Shown: positions 1 to 6,654 of the stretch, one piece after another
How positions within the stretch are numbered: the stretch's first letter is position 1
How the letters are laid out: each line of letters starts with the position of its first letter
Assembly (NCBI GenBank): GCA_012518325.1
Contig: JAAYSR010000009.1
Location: 1-16,622, forward strand
Reading direction: 5' to 3'
Source of the DNA: Bacillota bacterium
GTDB taxonomy: Bacteria; Bacillota; Limnochordia; Darwinibacteriales; Darwinibacteriaceae
DNA length: 16,622 nt
Translations under genes and position numbers: made by a program
Notes under the pieces: model-generated
Told to the model about the DNA's origin: nothing
What the model saw: only the letters and a program-made list of their open reading frames with translations
The model's database searches: none

Positions 1-1223
1 AGAGTAGCCCCCCTGACCGGCTTCTCGATTTTGCCGTTGCGGACGATATAGCCTTCCGCTACCGCAAAGTTAAACTCACCTGTGCCTGGGTTAACCGAGC
101 CGCCGCCCATGTGTTTGGCAAAAAGGGCATACTCGGTATTGCTGATGATTTCATCCTTAGTAGACTCGCCGGCACAGATAAAGGTGTTGGTCATGCGGCT
201 GGTAGGAGCAAATTTGTAAGACTGCCTTCTGGAGCTGCCTGTCGGCTCCATGCCCATGCGGCGGGCATTGAGTTTATCGATCATGTAGCCTGTCAGAACT
301 CCGTCCTTGATGAGCACATTGCGCCTGGTCCTGGTTCCTTCATCATCAACATTCTGAGAGCCCCACGCATTGGGAATTGTTCCGTCATCAACCGCAGTCA
401 CCAGGGGGCTTGCTACCTGCTGGCCGAGTTTGCCGCTGAAGACAGAGGCGCCCTTGGCGACACTTGTGGCTTCGAGCCCATGGCCGCAGGCTTCGTGGAA
501 AATCACGCCGCCAAACTCGTTGTCAATGATCACCGGATACTTGCCGCTTGGCGCATAATCTGCGTTAACCATGGTAACAGCACTGCGGGCGGCGTCCCTG
601 GCCACTTCCTCAACATTAATGTGCTCAAACATCTCAAAGCCCATATGGCGGCCGGGCCCGCGAAAGGCAGACTGCTTCTCGCTTCCCTTGGACGCCACAG
701 CGTTAATGCCCAAACGGGTCCGCACCCTGCGATCCTCAATGAATGTGCCTTCCGAGTTGGCAATCAAAACATGCTGGTCGGTATCCAGATAGGTAATGGA
801 AACCTGAGTAATCTGACTGTCATAGCCTGCAGCGGCTAAATGGGCCCTTTTCATTACATCTACTTTTTCACTTTGGGAAATCTTGGCCGGGTCATGCCGC
901 ACAGGGTTAAAGCTTTCCACCTTCATGCGGTTCAAGACGATGCTGGTCAGCTGCGGCTGTCCACTTAACGCCGCTGCCGCCTCCCGGGCCACTTTCAGCA
1001 GATTATCCCGGCTTGTATCATTCGTGTAGGCATAGGCGCTGCGGAAACCTTGGAAAATGCGGATTCCCACGCCATAGTCACGCCCGCTGACTCCTTCTTC
1101 AACAGCACCGTTCAACATACGTAAATTGGTGCCTCGTGTATCTTCCATGAAGAGTTCAGCAAAATCTCCTCCTGTTGATAAAGCAGCCAGCAATACATCG
1201 GTTACTAGACTCTCAGCGAGCAA
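1..1223 (-). CDS. tldD: TldD family metallopeptidase, C-terminus cut by window edge
   Basis: Zinc peptidase of the TldD/PmbA (U62) family. With its partner TldE it cleaves unfolded or modified peptides in the cytoplasm and matures some peptide products, in characterised bacteria. About 407 codons are visible; family members run to about 460-480, so roughly 55-75 residues lie to the left of the window. The HExxxH zinc motif (HEACGH) is at residues 243-248, complement 480-497, inside the context FGGVIFHEACGHGLEATSVA. That motif marks TldD rather than TldE, which lacks it. The conserved tail with MGGGSVNPGTGEFNF is present. I chose TTG at 1221-1223 as the start because AAGGAGGG (complement 1230-1237) lies 6 bases upstream and the N-terminus fits the family. 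A tldE partner may follow off-window, which I cannot see. The family call is firm; the substrate is unknown. Confidence 0.93.
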   Translation of the reverse strand, partial: MLAESLVTDVLLAALSTGGDFAELFMEDTRGTNLRMLNGAVEEGVSGRDYGVGIRIFQGFRSAYAYTNDTSRDNLLKVAREAAAALSGQPQLTSIVLNRMKVESFNPVRHDPAKISQSEKVDVMKRAHLAAAGYDSQITQVSITYLDTDQHVLIANSEGTFIEDRRVRTRLGINAVASKGSEKQSAFRGPGRHMGFEMFEHINVEEVARDAARSAVTMVNADYAPSGKYPVIIDNEFGGVIFHEACGHGLEATSVAKGASVFSGKLGQQVASPLVTAVDDGTIPNAWGSQNVDDEGTRTRRNVLIKDGVLTGYMIDKLNARRMGMEPTGSSRRQSYKFAPTSRMTNTFICAGESTKDEIISNTEYALFAKHMGGGSVNPGTGEFNFAVAEGYIVRNGKIEKPVRGAT

Positions 1224-1224
1224 A

Positions 1225-1253
1225 TGAAACCCTCCTTGTTTCTGTGGTATAAT
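1225..1253 (+). promoter_or_regulatory. Probable extended -10 promoter for the 61-residue gene
   Basis: TATAAT at 1248-1253 is preceded by TGG at 1245-1247, which makes an extended -10 element (TGnTATAAT). The best -35 at 17 bases spacing is a poor TGAAAC at 1225-1230, which an extended -10 can tolerate. It would give a leader of about 35 bases before the ATG at 1296. Confidence 0.5.
1230..1237 (-). promoter_or_regulatory. RBS fixing the TTG start of tldD
   Basis: AAGGAGGG read on the minus strand, 6 bases before the TTG at 1221-1223. No in-frame ATG exists nearby, so this site decides the start. It overlaps the -35 region of the divergent promoter for the 61-residue gene. Confidence 0.75.
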
Positions 1254-1295
1254 GTCCCTGCATGCAATGAAAGCTTAAATTGAAAGGATGTCGAC

Positions 1296-1481
1296 ATGGA
1301 ACCGAAGGACATTATTTGGAGACTGTTAGACAGACTCAGTGAACTGCAGAAACTCTGCGATGAAAGCATTCAGGATCTGAACCCCAAAAAACATGCCGAT
1401 CTGATTTCCAGCATAGACGAATGTGAACGCCTGTGCCGCACCCAGATTAACACGATGAACCGCATTGCTAAGAAATATTAA
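1296..1481 (+). CDS. Small unknown helical protein, 61 aa
   Basis: I do not recognise this 61-residue protein. It is predicted cytoplasmic: no signal peptide and no membrane segment. The sequence is rich in Leu, Glu, Lys and Asp with regular hydrophobic spacing (for example WRLLDRLSELQKL near residues 9-21), so one or two amphipathic helices or a short coiled coil are likely. It has two Cys, in DECERLCR around residues 42-49, and no clear metal motif. GAAAGGATG at 1282-1290 is a plausible ribosome binding site 5 bases before the ATG, and an extended -10 promoter lies upstream. Codon use looks ordinary for the window. Its last 14 bases overlap the end of the convergent DUF123 gene. I think it is real because of promoter, RBS and position, but homologues are needed to settle this. 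Confidence 0.65.
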   Translation: MEPKDIIWRLLDRLSELQKLCDESIQDLNPKKHADLISSIDECERLCRTQINTMNRIAKKY

Positions 1482-1863
1482 TCCTTAGCCGGGGTTCAGC
1501 GAGGGCGACCCGCACCAAATGGGATTCACAGCGGCAGTCAGAAGCGCCAAAGCCAGGAACGGGAAAAAACGCCCCTGGAATCTTCAGCAGCTCTTGAGTC
1601 AGCAGGCATTCCGCAGACTTTGGCTGATCAAAAAATGAGGCTGCGCCCAAAAAATGGGCCTTAGCCCGAAAGTAATCGATATGCCAATGGAGCTTTTTCT
1701 CCAGGCGGCGATGCCTGGCAAGCCTCTGCTGCAAATTGCGCTGAGCGCTTCCTGCATAGGCATAGACTCCCCGGTCAAACTGGAATGTCCCCAATTTGCC
1801 AATGCCAATGGACATAGTCTGAGGAAGGTACAGCCACAGCACATAAACACCTGTGTTGCTCAT
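1468..1863 (-). CDS. DUF123 (GIY-YIG-like) protein, 131 aa
   Basis: Stand-alone DUF123 domain protein, related to GIY-YIG nucleases. In some archaea the same domain is attached to endonuclease III, hinting at nucleic-acid work, but no activity is established that I know of. Visible family motifs in order: GVY at 5-7, IGKLG at 21-25, GVYAYAGSA at 32-40 (the GIY/YIG-like pair), RLARH at 47-51, KKLHWHIDY at 56-64, and GFGASDCRCESHL at 104-116, whose Cys110, Cys112 and His115 are a typical end of the family. About 12 extra residues follow this end. The start is ATG at 1861-1863; AAGGAGG lies about 13 bases upstream, slightly long. The stop lies inside the end of the convergent 61-residue gene (14-base overlap). 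The family call is strong, the function open. Confidence 0.88.
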   Translation of the reverse strand: MSNTGVYVLWLYLPQTMSIGIGKLGTFQFDRGVYAYAGSAQRNLQQRLARHRRLEKKLHWHIDYFRAKAHFLGAASFFDQPKSAECLLTQELLKIPGAFFPVPGFGASDCRCESHLVRVALAEPRLRINIS

Positions 1864-1952
1864 GTTGGCATGCCATCCTCCTTCCTCGGATTTATTCTAG
1901 GTTATGCAGGTTTTTCCTTCGCCTGGAGAGAAATAATAGGCGGAAACTAAAT

Positions 1953-1960
1953 AAGGAGGG
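1953..1960 (+). promoter_or_regulatory. RBS choosing GTG 1967 for the first M42 gene
   Basis: AAGGAGGG sits 6 bases before GTG at 1967-1969 and only 3 before the adjacent TTG at 1964-1966. Spacing favours GTG. The 1864-1963 gap has no convincing sigma-A promoter; an AT-rich AAATAATAG near 1931-1939 is the best -10 candidate but lacks a -35. Confidence 0.6.
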
Positions 1961-1966
1961 AAATTG

Positions 1967-3022
1967 GTGGAAATAAAGCAGGTATTGCGAACCCTGAGCG
2001 AAGCCTCGGGCGTGTCCGGTTATGAGCACAACTTGGCTGCAACGGTCCAGGCAAGCTGCCCCTGGGCAGATGAAATCAAGTCTGACAAACTGGGCAATTT
2101 GATCATGTTGAAAAAAGGCACCGGTGCGGAGCCGAGACCAAAGGTAATGTTAGCCGGCCACATGGATGAAATTGGTCTGATCATTACGAAAATAGAGAAG
2201 GAAGGTTTCCTGAGATTCAGTACCATTGGCGGCTTTGACCAGCGGGTTCTCTTGGCCCAGGAAGTGGTCGTCCACGGAAAAGAGCCCCTGATCGGTGTTA
2301 TTGGGGCGAAACCTCCCCATATTCAGGCTCCGGGGGAACAGAGCAAAGCAGTAAAAATGGAAGACCTCTTTATCGACGTTGGTTTTGACAGCGAAGACGA
2401 GGCAGCCAAAGCGGTGAGAGTCGGCGACTTGGTCACTCTGAAACGGGATGTAGTGGATCTGCAAGGCTCTTTCATGGCCGGCAAGTCCTTCGATGACAGA
2501 GCGGGGGTAGCCGCTATTTTAGAGTGTTTCAAAACGTTGGCAGGGATGTCTCATACAGCTGACGTCTACGGTGTAGCCACAGTGCAGGAGGAAGTCGGCC
2601 TCAGGGGAGCTGTCACCAGCGCCTACGGCATTGTACCAGATCTTGGCATTGCCATCGACGTCGGATTTGGAGATTCTCCCGGCCTGCCGGAGAGTGATAC
2701 GATTAAGCTGGGCAAAGGCCCCGGCATTGCCATCGGCCCCCATGTGCATCCTAAAGTGCATGAACGTATGATTGAAACCGCTAAAGAGTGGAACATCGGC
2801 TACTCTCTCGATCCTTCCCCCCACCCAGGCGGGACAGATACATATGCGATTCAGGTGGCTCGGGCAGGGGCGGCAACTATCCTGCTCTCCATCCCGCTGC
2901 GCTATATGCACACCCCCATTGAAACCATCAGCTACGACGACGTTAAGCAGACAGGTCGCTTAATGGCTCTGTTCATTGCAGGTCTTGATCATGAATTTGT
3001 GGAGGGATTGACATGCTTTTAG
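1967..3022 (+). CDS. M42 family aminopeptidase, first of three
   Basis: Cytoplasmic di-metal aminopeptidase of family M42 (glutamyl aminopeptidase/CelM/FrvX group), 351 residues, the usual length. Family members trim peptides from the N-terminus and often form 12-subunit tetrahedral (TET) shells. The expected metal and catalytic residues are present: H65 and D67 in LAGHMDEIG, D176 in KSFDDRAG, the Glu pair E208/E209 in VQEEVGLRGA, D231 in IAIDVGFGD, and H315 in LRYMHTP. A PDZ-like insert with the KPPHIQ motif lies near residues 115-120. GTG at 1967 is the chosen start. The gene overlaps the next M42 gene by 10 bases, so the three are very likely co-transcribed and translationally coupled. 'Cellulase M' names used for this family are misleading. 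The substrate preference cannot be read from sequence. Confidence 0.93.
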   Translation: MEIKQVLRTLSEASGVSGYEHNLAATVQASCPWADEIKSDKLGNLIMLKKGTGAEPRPKVMLAGHMDEIGLIITKIEKEGFLRFSTIGGFDQRVLLAQEVVVHGKEPLIGVIGAKPPHIQAPGEQSKAVKMEDLFIDVGFDSEDEAAKAVRVGDLVTLKRDVVDLQGSFMAGKSFDDRAGVAAILECFKTLAGMSHTADVYGVATVQEEVGLRGAVTSAYGIVPDLGIAIDVGFGDSPGLPESDTIKLGKGPGIAIGPHVHPKVHERMIETAKEWNIGYSLDPSPHPGGTDTYAIQVARAGAATILLSIPLRYMHTPIETISYDDVKQTGRLMALFIAGLDHEFVEGLTCF

Positions 3023-4038
3023 CCCGATTAACTGAAGCGAATGGTGCGCCAGGACAAGAGGGCGATGTACGCGACATCATCCGTGCAGAAGTGGAGCCCC
3101 ATGTTCACGAAATCAAGACCGATGCCTTAGGCAACCTGATCGCGGTTAAAAACCCCGACGCCCCAGGACCCCGGGTTATGCTGGCAGCCCACATGGATGA
3201 GGTCGCCCTGATGATTGTGGGCATAGAGAGCAATGGCTTTCTGAAGTTTCGTCCCATTGGCGGCGTGGACCCAAGAGTGTTGGTAGCCAAGTCAGTTCTG
3301 GTGGGAGCGAAGAAAGTGCCCGGCGTGATCGGCAGCAAACCGATTCACCTCCAGAAGCCTCCCGAGCGGGAAAGAGCATTTACCATGCAGGAGCTGCTCA
3401 TTGACATTGGAGCCAAGAGCAAAGAGGAAGCTGAGGGCTTGGTAAAACTCGGTGAAATCGCCTATTTTACCACCAAGTACGAAGAGTTTGGCAACGGCAA
3501 AGTGAAAGCGAAGGCTCTGGACGACAGGGTTGGCTGTGCCCTGGCGATTCGCCTGCTCCAGGAAGAAGTCTCCTTCCCCCTCATCGCTGCTTTCACCGTG
3601 CAGGAAGAGGTCGGCCTCAGGGGCGCCGGTGTGGCCGCTTACCAGGTTAAGCCGGATCTGGCCATAGTACTCGAAGGTACTACGGCCTCAGATGTACCTG
3701 GCACAGACGAGCACAAACATGCAACTACTGTGGGTGCAGGTCCCTGCATTACGGTTATGGACCGGGTTTCCATTCCCCATCCCCCATTGGTCAGGGAGCT
3801 CTTCTCCTTGGCAGAGGAAGAAGGAATTAAAGTGCAGGTTCGTCGCAATACCGCTGGAGGTACAGATGCAGGCCAAATCCAGCTTTCTGAGGAAGGCGTC
3901 AAAGTAGCAACCATTGCTGTACCCTGCCGCTACATTCACTCGCCGGCATCAGTGATGAGCAAGGAAGATTTTGAGGGAGCATACAAGCTCGTAAAAAGCT
4001 ATCTCAAGAGGCTCCAAGAAAGGGAGGCAAGCAAATGA
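3013..4038 (+). CDS. M42 family aminopeptidase, second of three
   Basis: Second M42 aminopeptidase, 341 residues. Active-site set: H60 and D62 in LAAHMDEVA, D170 in KALDDRVG, E198/E199 in VQEEVGLRGA, E221 in IVLEGTTASDVPG, and H309 in CRYIHSP. The fifth ligand is Glu here where the two neighbouring paralogues have Asp; both occur in the family, so I read this as a subfamily difference and not as damage. It keeps the PDZ-like insert motif SKPIHLQ. GGAGGG at 3001-3006 lies 6 bases before the ATG, inside the end of the first gene, and the reading frames overlap by 10 bases. The three enzymes clearly differ from one another, so this is an old duplication and not a recent one. Confidence 0.93.
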   Translation: MLLARLTEANGAPGQEGDVRDIIRAEVEPHVHEIKTDALGNLIAVKNPDAPGPRVMLAAHMDEVALMIVGIESNGFLKFRPIGGVDPRVLVAKSVLVGAKKVPGVIGSKPIHLQKPPERERAFTMQELLIDIGAKSKEEAEGLVKLGEIAYFTTKYEEFGNGKVKAKALDDRVGCALAIRLLQEEVSFPLIAAFTVQEEVGLRGAGVAAYQVKPDLAIVLEGTTASDVPGTDEHKHATTVGAGPCITVMDRVSIPHPPLVRELFSLAEEEGIKVQVRRNTAGGTDAGQIQLSEEGVKVATIAVPCRYIHSPASVMSKEDFEGAYKLVKSYLKRLQEREASK

Positions 4039-5030
4039 AGACAGTTATTAAACAGTTAACCGAAGCCTTTGGCCCGTCCGGATACGAAACTGAGGTCACT
4101 GAACTGATTAAAACAATGGTCGAAGAGCATGTGGATGAAATAAGGACTGATGTGCTGGGAAATCTCATCGCAGTCAAAAAGGGTGCAGAAGATGGGAAAA
4201 CCATTATGTTTGCCGCCCACACCGATGAAATAGGCTTAGTTGTTACCCACATTGACGACAAGGGCTTTTTGCGTTTCAGCAATGTCGGCGGAGTCGGCAT
4301 CGCCACTTTGGTCGGCAACAGGGTTCGCTTCGCCAATGGTACTGTTGGTGTGATCTATCAGGAAAAGGATCCCTGGAAGGAACTGACTCTGGATAAGCTG
4401 TACATCGATATCGGCGCAGAAAGCAAGGAAGAAGCGCTGGAAAAGGTTAAAGTAGGGGAGTTTGGCATCTTCCACCGGGAGTTTGAAGACTTGGGCAACC
4501 GCCTGATTGCCAAGGCCATGGATGACCGGGTCGGCTGCGCAGTGCTCATTGAAGCGCTGAAGAGAGTTAAGAACCCCAAAAACACCCTCTGCTTTGTTTT
4601 TACTACTCAGGAAGAAGTAGGCCTGCGGGGTGCCCGCACAGCGGCCTACGGCATTGAGCCTGATTTGGGCATCGCCCTCGATGTGACCCTCACCGGCGAT
4701 ATGCCCGAGGCTAGAAGAATGGATGTTTCCCTGGGCAAAGGGGCTGCCATCAAGGTCAAGGACTCTTCCCTGATCGCGCATCCAAGGGTCAAGGAGCTCT
4801 TGGTGAACATAGCTGAGGAGAAACAGATCCCCTATCAAATGGAAGTGCTGGAGTTCGGCGGCACCGATGCCGGGGCAATCCATCTCACCAAAGCCGGCAT
4901 CCCGTCTGGGACTATTTCCATTCCCACCCGTTATATCCATTCTCCTTCGGAAATGGTTGATATCCGGGACGTAGAAGCCTGTATAAACCTGGTTGCAGCT
5001 TTGGCCGATCGGGATCTGGGCGACATTTAG
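4035..5030 (+). CDS. M42 family aminopeptidase, third of three
   Basis: Third M42 aminopeptidase, 331 residues, the shortest of the set. Active-site residues: H62 and D64 in AAHTDEIG, D163 in KAMDDRVG, E193/E194 in TQEEVGLRGA, D216 in IALDVTLTGD, H302 in TRYIHSP. The insert motif KPPH/KPIH of the other two is missing; that place reads YQEKDPWKEL, so the entry loop to the active site probably differs. The start ATG overlaps the upstream TGA (ATGA, 4 bases), with GGGAGG at 4022-4027. A strong bidirectional terminator follows, closing the three-gene unit. Together the three may form mixed or separate TET particles with complementary substrate ranges; that is inference. Confidence 0.93.
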   Translation: MKTVIKQLTEAFGPSGYETEVTELIKTMVEEHVDEIRTDVLGNLIAVKKGAEDGKTIMFAAHTDEIGLVVTHIDDKGFLRFSNVGGVGIATLVGNRVRFANGTVGVIYQEKDPWKELTLDKLYIDIGAESKEEALEKVKVGEFGIFHREFEDLGNRLIAKAMDDRVGCAVLIEALKRVKNPKNTLCFVFTTQEEVGLRGARTAAYGIEPDLGIALDVTLTGDMPEARRMDVSLGKGAAIKVKDSSLIAHPRVKELLVNIAEEKQIPYQMEVLEFGGTDAGAIHLTKAGIPSGTISIPTRYIHSPSEMVDIRDVEACINLVAALADRDLGDI

Positions 5031-5043
5031 CCTCAAACAGACG

Positions 5044-5083
5044 AAAAAAGGGCGCCTTCGGCAACAAGGAAGGCGCCTTTTTT
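5044..5083. terminator. Bidirectional intrinsic terminator
   Basis: GGCGCCTTC (5051-5059) pairs with GAAGGCGCC (5069-5077) as a 9-bp stem with a 9-base loop. It is flanked by A6 (5044-5049) and T6 (5078-5083), so it ends transcription on both strands, between the M42 unit (ending at 5030) and the convergent phosphodiesterase gene (ending at 5090). Confidence 0.93.
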
Positions 5084-5089
5084 GATCAT

Positions 5090-5800
5090 TTATCTCATGC
5101 TCAGCACTCTGTCTGGAACATTTGTAATAATGGCATCCACGCCGGCCGCAGCAGCCCTTTGGATGTCCGCTTCCTCATCTACAGTCCAGACATTGACCAT
5201 CAGCCCATGCTGCTGTGCCGCCTGAACCAGCTCAGGAATAATCGTCAGATGATGCGGATGCAGTGCCGCGGCGCCTATGCTCTTTGCATAGTCCCAGGGA
5301 TTGACCAGGCCGCAGTTATACAGAATGCCGGTGCGGGCCTGGGGTCTGATCTGCTTCATGTGCACCAGGGCATAATGGTTGAAGGAAGAGATAATCGTCT
5401 TTTCCCACAGGGCATACTCATCCAAAAGCAATGCCACCTTGTCATTCAGCTGTTCGTAACCCAGGGCAGCCTTTGTCTCCACATTAAGCAAGACATTGTG
5501 CTCTTTGACCAGCTCCAGCACCTCCCGCAGACTCGGGACCTTTTCACCGGCAAACTCCTGGGAAAACCAGGCCCCTGCATCGAACCTCTGCACTTCTGCC
5601 AGGGTCATCTCTGACACTGGGCCTGAACCGCTTGTTGTCCTCTCCAGTGTATGATCGTGAATCACCACAACCTCTCCGTCCCCGGTCAAATGGACATCAA
5701 GCTCAATGCCCTCCGCACCTGCCTCTAAAGCCTGGATAAAGGCGGACATTGTGTTTTCCGGCGCCTTGCTTGAAAACCCCCGATGAGCCATTACGATCAT
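5090..5800 (-). CDS. Glycerophosphodiester phosphodiesterase, cytoplasmic, 236 aa
   Basis: GDPD-family enzyme hydrolysing glycerophosphodiesters from lipid turnover to glycerol 3-phosphate and an alcohol. Motifs: AHRG at residues 5-8 with catalytic His6, E33 and D35 in GIELDVH (metal), His48 in VVIHD (second catalytic His), NVETK around 117-121 (third acidic ligand) and the family end VDAIITNVPD. There is no signal peptide, so it belongs to the short cytoplasmic UgpQ-like group of about 240 residues. A longer in-frame reading back to 6136 exists but runs inside dapF. The start at 5798-5800 is favoured because it begins at the first family motif, overlaps the dapF stop as ATGA, and has AAGGGG about 10 bases upstream. 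It is last in the degT-dapF operon. Confidence 0.93.
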   Translation of the reverse strand: MIVMAHRGFSSKAPENTMSAFIQALEAGAEGIELDVHLTGDGEVVVIHDHTLERTTSGSGPVSEMTLAEVQRFDAGAWFSQEFAGEKVPSLREVLELVKEHNVLLNVETKAALGYEQLNDKVALLLDEYALWEKTIISSFNHYALVHMKQIRPQARTGILYNCGLVNPWDYAKSIGAAALHPHHLTIIPELVQAAQQHGLMVNVWTVDEEADIQRAAAAGVDAIITNVPDRVLSMR

Positions 5801-6630
5801 TGTTTCCGCACCCCTTCTGTCTGTGAAATATCTATTCTTCCTGAAAACACCCGTGTTGCAGGTCCCGTCATAAAAATGTGATTGTCCTCCCCTGCATGGA
5901 TGGCCAGATCGCCCCCTGGCAGGGACACCTTGACGGAACCTTCCGTCAGGCTGCCGATCAGTCCCTGTCTGGCTGATACTGCGGCAGAGGCACAGGCGCC
6001 GGTTCCGCAGGCTAGCGTAGGCCCTGCCCCACGCTCCCAGACCTTCACTCTGATCTGATCTGGAGCCAGTACTTGCACAAATTCGATATTGGACCCCGAG
6101 GGCCACTCCTGAGCAGCCTCCAAACGGGGGCCCCACAGTTGAAAATCCAGCTCGTCCAAATCATCTACAAAAATCACAGCGTGGGGATTTCCCATGGATA
6201 CAGGATAGGTGGTCCAAGTCACGCCATGGGAGAGGATTTCCACCGCTCCTCCCTGGGAGAAGGAAAAATCAGCTTCCCCCATGTCTACAGTATATAATTC
6301 ACCGTCAACGCTGATTTCCTTGACGCCGCTTAGGCTGCCGATTTGGAACACAGGTCCGAAAACCAGGCCCGTTTTGGCCAAATAGTCAGCCACGCAGCGA
6401 ATGGCATTGCCGCACATTTCAGCTTCTGTACCGTCCGCGTTAAAGATCCGCATAGTGTATAAGTCCTCATCCTGGACGACCAAAACCAGCCCATCGGCGC
6501 CTATGCCGAACTGGCGATGGCACAGGGTTTTGGCGAGCCGTCCCCCCCGGGGCAGCAGTTCGCCCCCAAAATCTTCTATCAGGATAAAGTCATTGCCCAG
6601 ACCATGGTATTTCACGAACTCTACAGCCAT
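5797..6630 (-). CDS. dapF: Diaminopimelate epimerase
   Basis: Converts LL-2,6-diaminopimelate to the meso form, the direct precursor of lysine and of the peptidoglycan cross-link in most bacteria. It is PLP-independent with two catalytic cysteines. Length 277 residues, as expected. C73 lies in EAEMCGNAIRC and C208 in TLACGTGACAS, the two catalytic positions; KYHGLGNDF at 7-15 and SMGNPHAV at 145-152 are further signature segments. The ATG at 6628-6630 has GAGGAG about 9 bases upstream. It follows the DegT-type gene by 24 bases and overlaps the phosphodiesterase gene by 4, so it sits mid-operon. No other dap gene is visible; whether the upstream aminotransferase acts in lysine synthesis is unknown. 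Confidence 0.97.
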   Translation of the reverse strand: MAVEFVKYHGLGNDFILIEDFGGELLPRGGRLAKTLCHRQFGIGADGLVLVVQDEDLYTMRIFNADGTEAEMCGNAIRCVADYLAKTGLVFGPVFQIGSLSGVKEISVDGELYTVDMGEADFSFSQGGAVEILSHGVTWTTYPVSMGNPHAVIFVDDLDELDFQLWGPRLEAAQEWPSGSNIEFVQVLAPDQIRVKVWERGAGPTLACGTGACASAAVSARQGLIGSLTEGSVKVSLPGGDLAIHAGEDNHIFMTGPATRVFSGRIDISQTEGVRKQ

Positions 6631-6654
6631 AATGGTTCTCTCCTCAGCCCCGTG

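Noticed and set aside
111..839. 242-codon plus-strand reading frame across the tldD gene
   Set aside because: It is antisense to a well-conserved TldD with intact HEACGH motif; the translation has no family features and no RBS.
1258..1267. TGCATGCA palindrome upstream of the 61-residue gene as an operator
   Set aside because: Eight bases only, with no flanking symmetry; likely chance.
1654..1950. 98-codon plus-strand frame over the DUF123 gene
   Set aside because: The minus-strand protein carries all DUF123 motifs; the plus frame is its shadow.
4236..5036. 266-codon minus-strand reading frame over the third M42 gene
   Set aside because: Antisense to a conserved enzyme, no RBS, and it starts at the terminator region; composition is that of a shadow frame.
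5801..6136. N-terminal extension of the phosphodiesterase
   Set aside because: It would run inside dapF, and the extra residues look non-coding; the ATGA junction at 5797-5800 and the AHRG motif near the new start fix the shorter protein.
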